Shown: positions 63,418 through 64,000 of the stretch, in pieces
How positions within the stretch are numbered: the stretch's first letter is position 1
Layout: the number at the start of each line of letters is the position of its first letter
Assembly: GCF_003987135.1 (NCBI RefSeq)
Contig: NZ_PIPJ01000001.1
Location: 124,001 to 188,000, forward strand
Length of the DNA stretch: 64,000 nt
DNA from: Aliidiomarina iranensis
GTDB lineage: Bacteria; Pseudomonadota; Gammaproteobacteria; Enterobacterales; Alteromonadaceae
Direction: 5' to 3'
The notes under the pieces: model-generated
What the model was told of the DNA's origin: nothing
What the model saw: only the letters and a program-made list of their open reading frames with translations
Databases searched by the model: none
Position numbers and translations under genes: made by a program

Positions 63418-64000
63418 TGGCACCTCGCAGAAAACTTGGAATACCGGGGTAGCCAATATCAGCCCACGATTCTGGGCGCCCATACCATGCCATTTGGCAG
63501 AGCTGGCAAATACCCTGATAACCGAAGCGGAATAACTGCACACTACTATTTTGCCAGCGTTGTAAAAACGCCTCGATATCCGCAGGGCTAGCTTGTTGCC
63601 ATTGGCCCCAATAACCCGATACAAGCCCTTGGGTGGCAGTAAAGGTAAGCAAATCAACTAAATCGCGAATTTGCTTCTGCATGGCGGGGCTGCTGTGCGC
63701 CAACATGGTATCAAGTTGCCCTAACGTATTGGTGACAACGGGCGCGCTCGCAGGATTAGCAGAACTCGTTAAACTTGCTTGAAAACTTGGATTTGGCCCC
63801 AGCACAACCGGCAGAAGCGCCCCGAAAAACAGAATATCCTGTGGCCTGAGCACCATATAATTGGCTTCTGCACTGGCAGATGCGCGCTGCTGCCAGCGCA
63901 CACCGGTGTAGCCTACAACACTTACCAAACTACCTACTGCAGCAAGCGCAAAAGCACTGCGGCCACTAAGCTTTAAAAAGCCGCGGCGGCTGGTATCCAC
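63404..64000 (-). CDS. Tat-exported small subunit of the GMC dehydrogenase (start at window edge)
   Basis: 198 aa visible. The frame reaches the last base of the window, where a GTG stands; it may be the true start or an internal Val. The N-terminus has a twin-arginine signal SRRGFLKLSG followed by a hydrophobic stretch, so few residues can be missing. After it the protein resembles the gluconate 2-dehydrogenase subunit 3 family in size and helical character (MYGRPESW-like AWYGRPESWADIGYPGIP near the end). It would carry the folded flavin subunit across the membrane as a complex. Confidence 0.7.
   Translation of the reverse strand: MDTSRRGFLKLSGRSAFALAAVGSLVSVVGYTGVRWQQRASASAEANYMVLRPQDILFFGALLPVVLGPNPSFQASLTSSANPASAPVVTNTLGQLDTMLAHSSPAMQKQIRDLVDLLTFTATQGLVSGYWGQWQQASPADIEAFLQRWQNSSVQLFRFGYQGICQLCQMAWYGRPESWADIGYPGIPSFLRGANAGS

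Noticed and set aside
63418-63657. Longer N-terminus for the GMC oxidoreductase
   Set aside because: The extra 80 residues lie inside the Tat-signal gene in another frame, and the ATG at 63417 has a good ribosome site right before the FAD domain.

Overview
The window is 64 kb from a Gram-negative, motile, probably marine or halophilic gammaproteobacterium. Evidence: an FlhDC-type flagellar master regulator, lipoproteins and OmpA-type outer-membrane proteins, an Mrp Na+/H+ antiporter, RlmJ, RlmA and an anaerobic HemN. By eye the base composition is in the mid-to-upper 40s % GC. I cannot name the genus; an FlhDC-type master regulator combined with FlhF suggests a lineage related to Oceanospirillales/Halomonadaceae-like bacteria, but this is only an inference.

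Layout. 1-3556: an mrpA fragment, a bacterial voltage-gated sodium channel and an isochorismatase-family hydrolase. 3572-45256: one almost uninterrupted flagellar supercluster. It runs flgN-flgM-flgA (minus), divergent flgBCDEFGHIJKL, then the convergent block fliFGHIJKLMNOPQR (minus), divergent fliE, flaG, a DCC-family thiol protein, the flagellin gene, a YcgR/PilZ/HD-GYP fusion, fliD-fliS-fliT, a second FliK-like protein with an FlhB C-terminal paralogue, flhDC, motAB, flhB-flhA-flhF, a tiny FlhG-like gene and fliA. 45385-64000: housekeeping and accessory genes. These are rlmJ, a cyclic-nucleotide phosphodiesterase lipoprotein, a SOUL-family lipoprotein, an OmpA-like porin, an unknown anchored protein, glutaryl-CoA dehydrogenase, a NarL-type regulator with a defective receiver, a BigR/SqrR-like repressor with DUF2892 and RND efflux genes, rlmA, hemN, sirB2-like, and a GMC oxidoreductase with a Tat-exported partner that runs off the right end.

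How it works together. FlhDC (35514-36387) should switch on the middle genes for basal body, hook, export apparatus and FliA. FliA is held by FlgM until the hook is complete. Eight sites match the sigma-28 form TAAAGTTT-N11-GCCGATAA to varying degrees. They precede flgM, flgK, flgL, flaG, fliC, the HD-GYP fusion, fliD and motA, which is the expected late-gene set.

Most unusual features: a 15-bp tandem array in the flgA-flgB control region whose unit resembles half of an FlhDC box; an FlhF about 390 residues longer than normal followed by a 167-aa FlhG-like protein with no recognisable P-loop; a c-di-GMP brake fused to an HD-GYP domain that lacks its HH metal ligands; and a persulfide-sensor-type repressor with two identical-form palindromes (ATTAG-N6-CTAAT) flanking it, in front of an RND pump. 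Short 12-15 bp tandem duplications recur in several places, both coding and non-coding.
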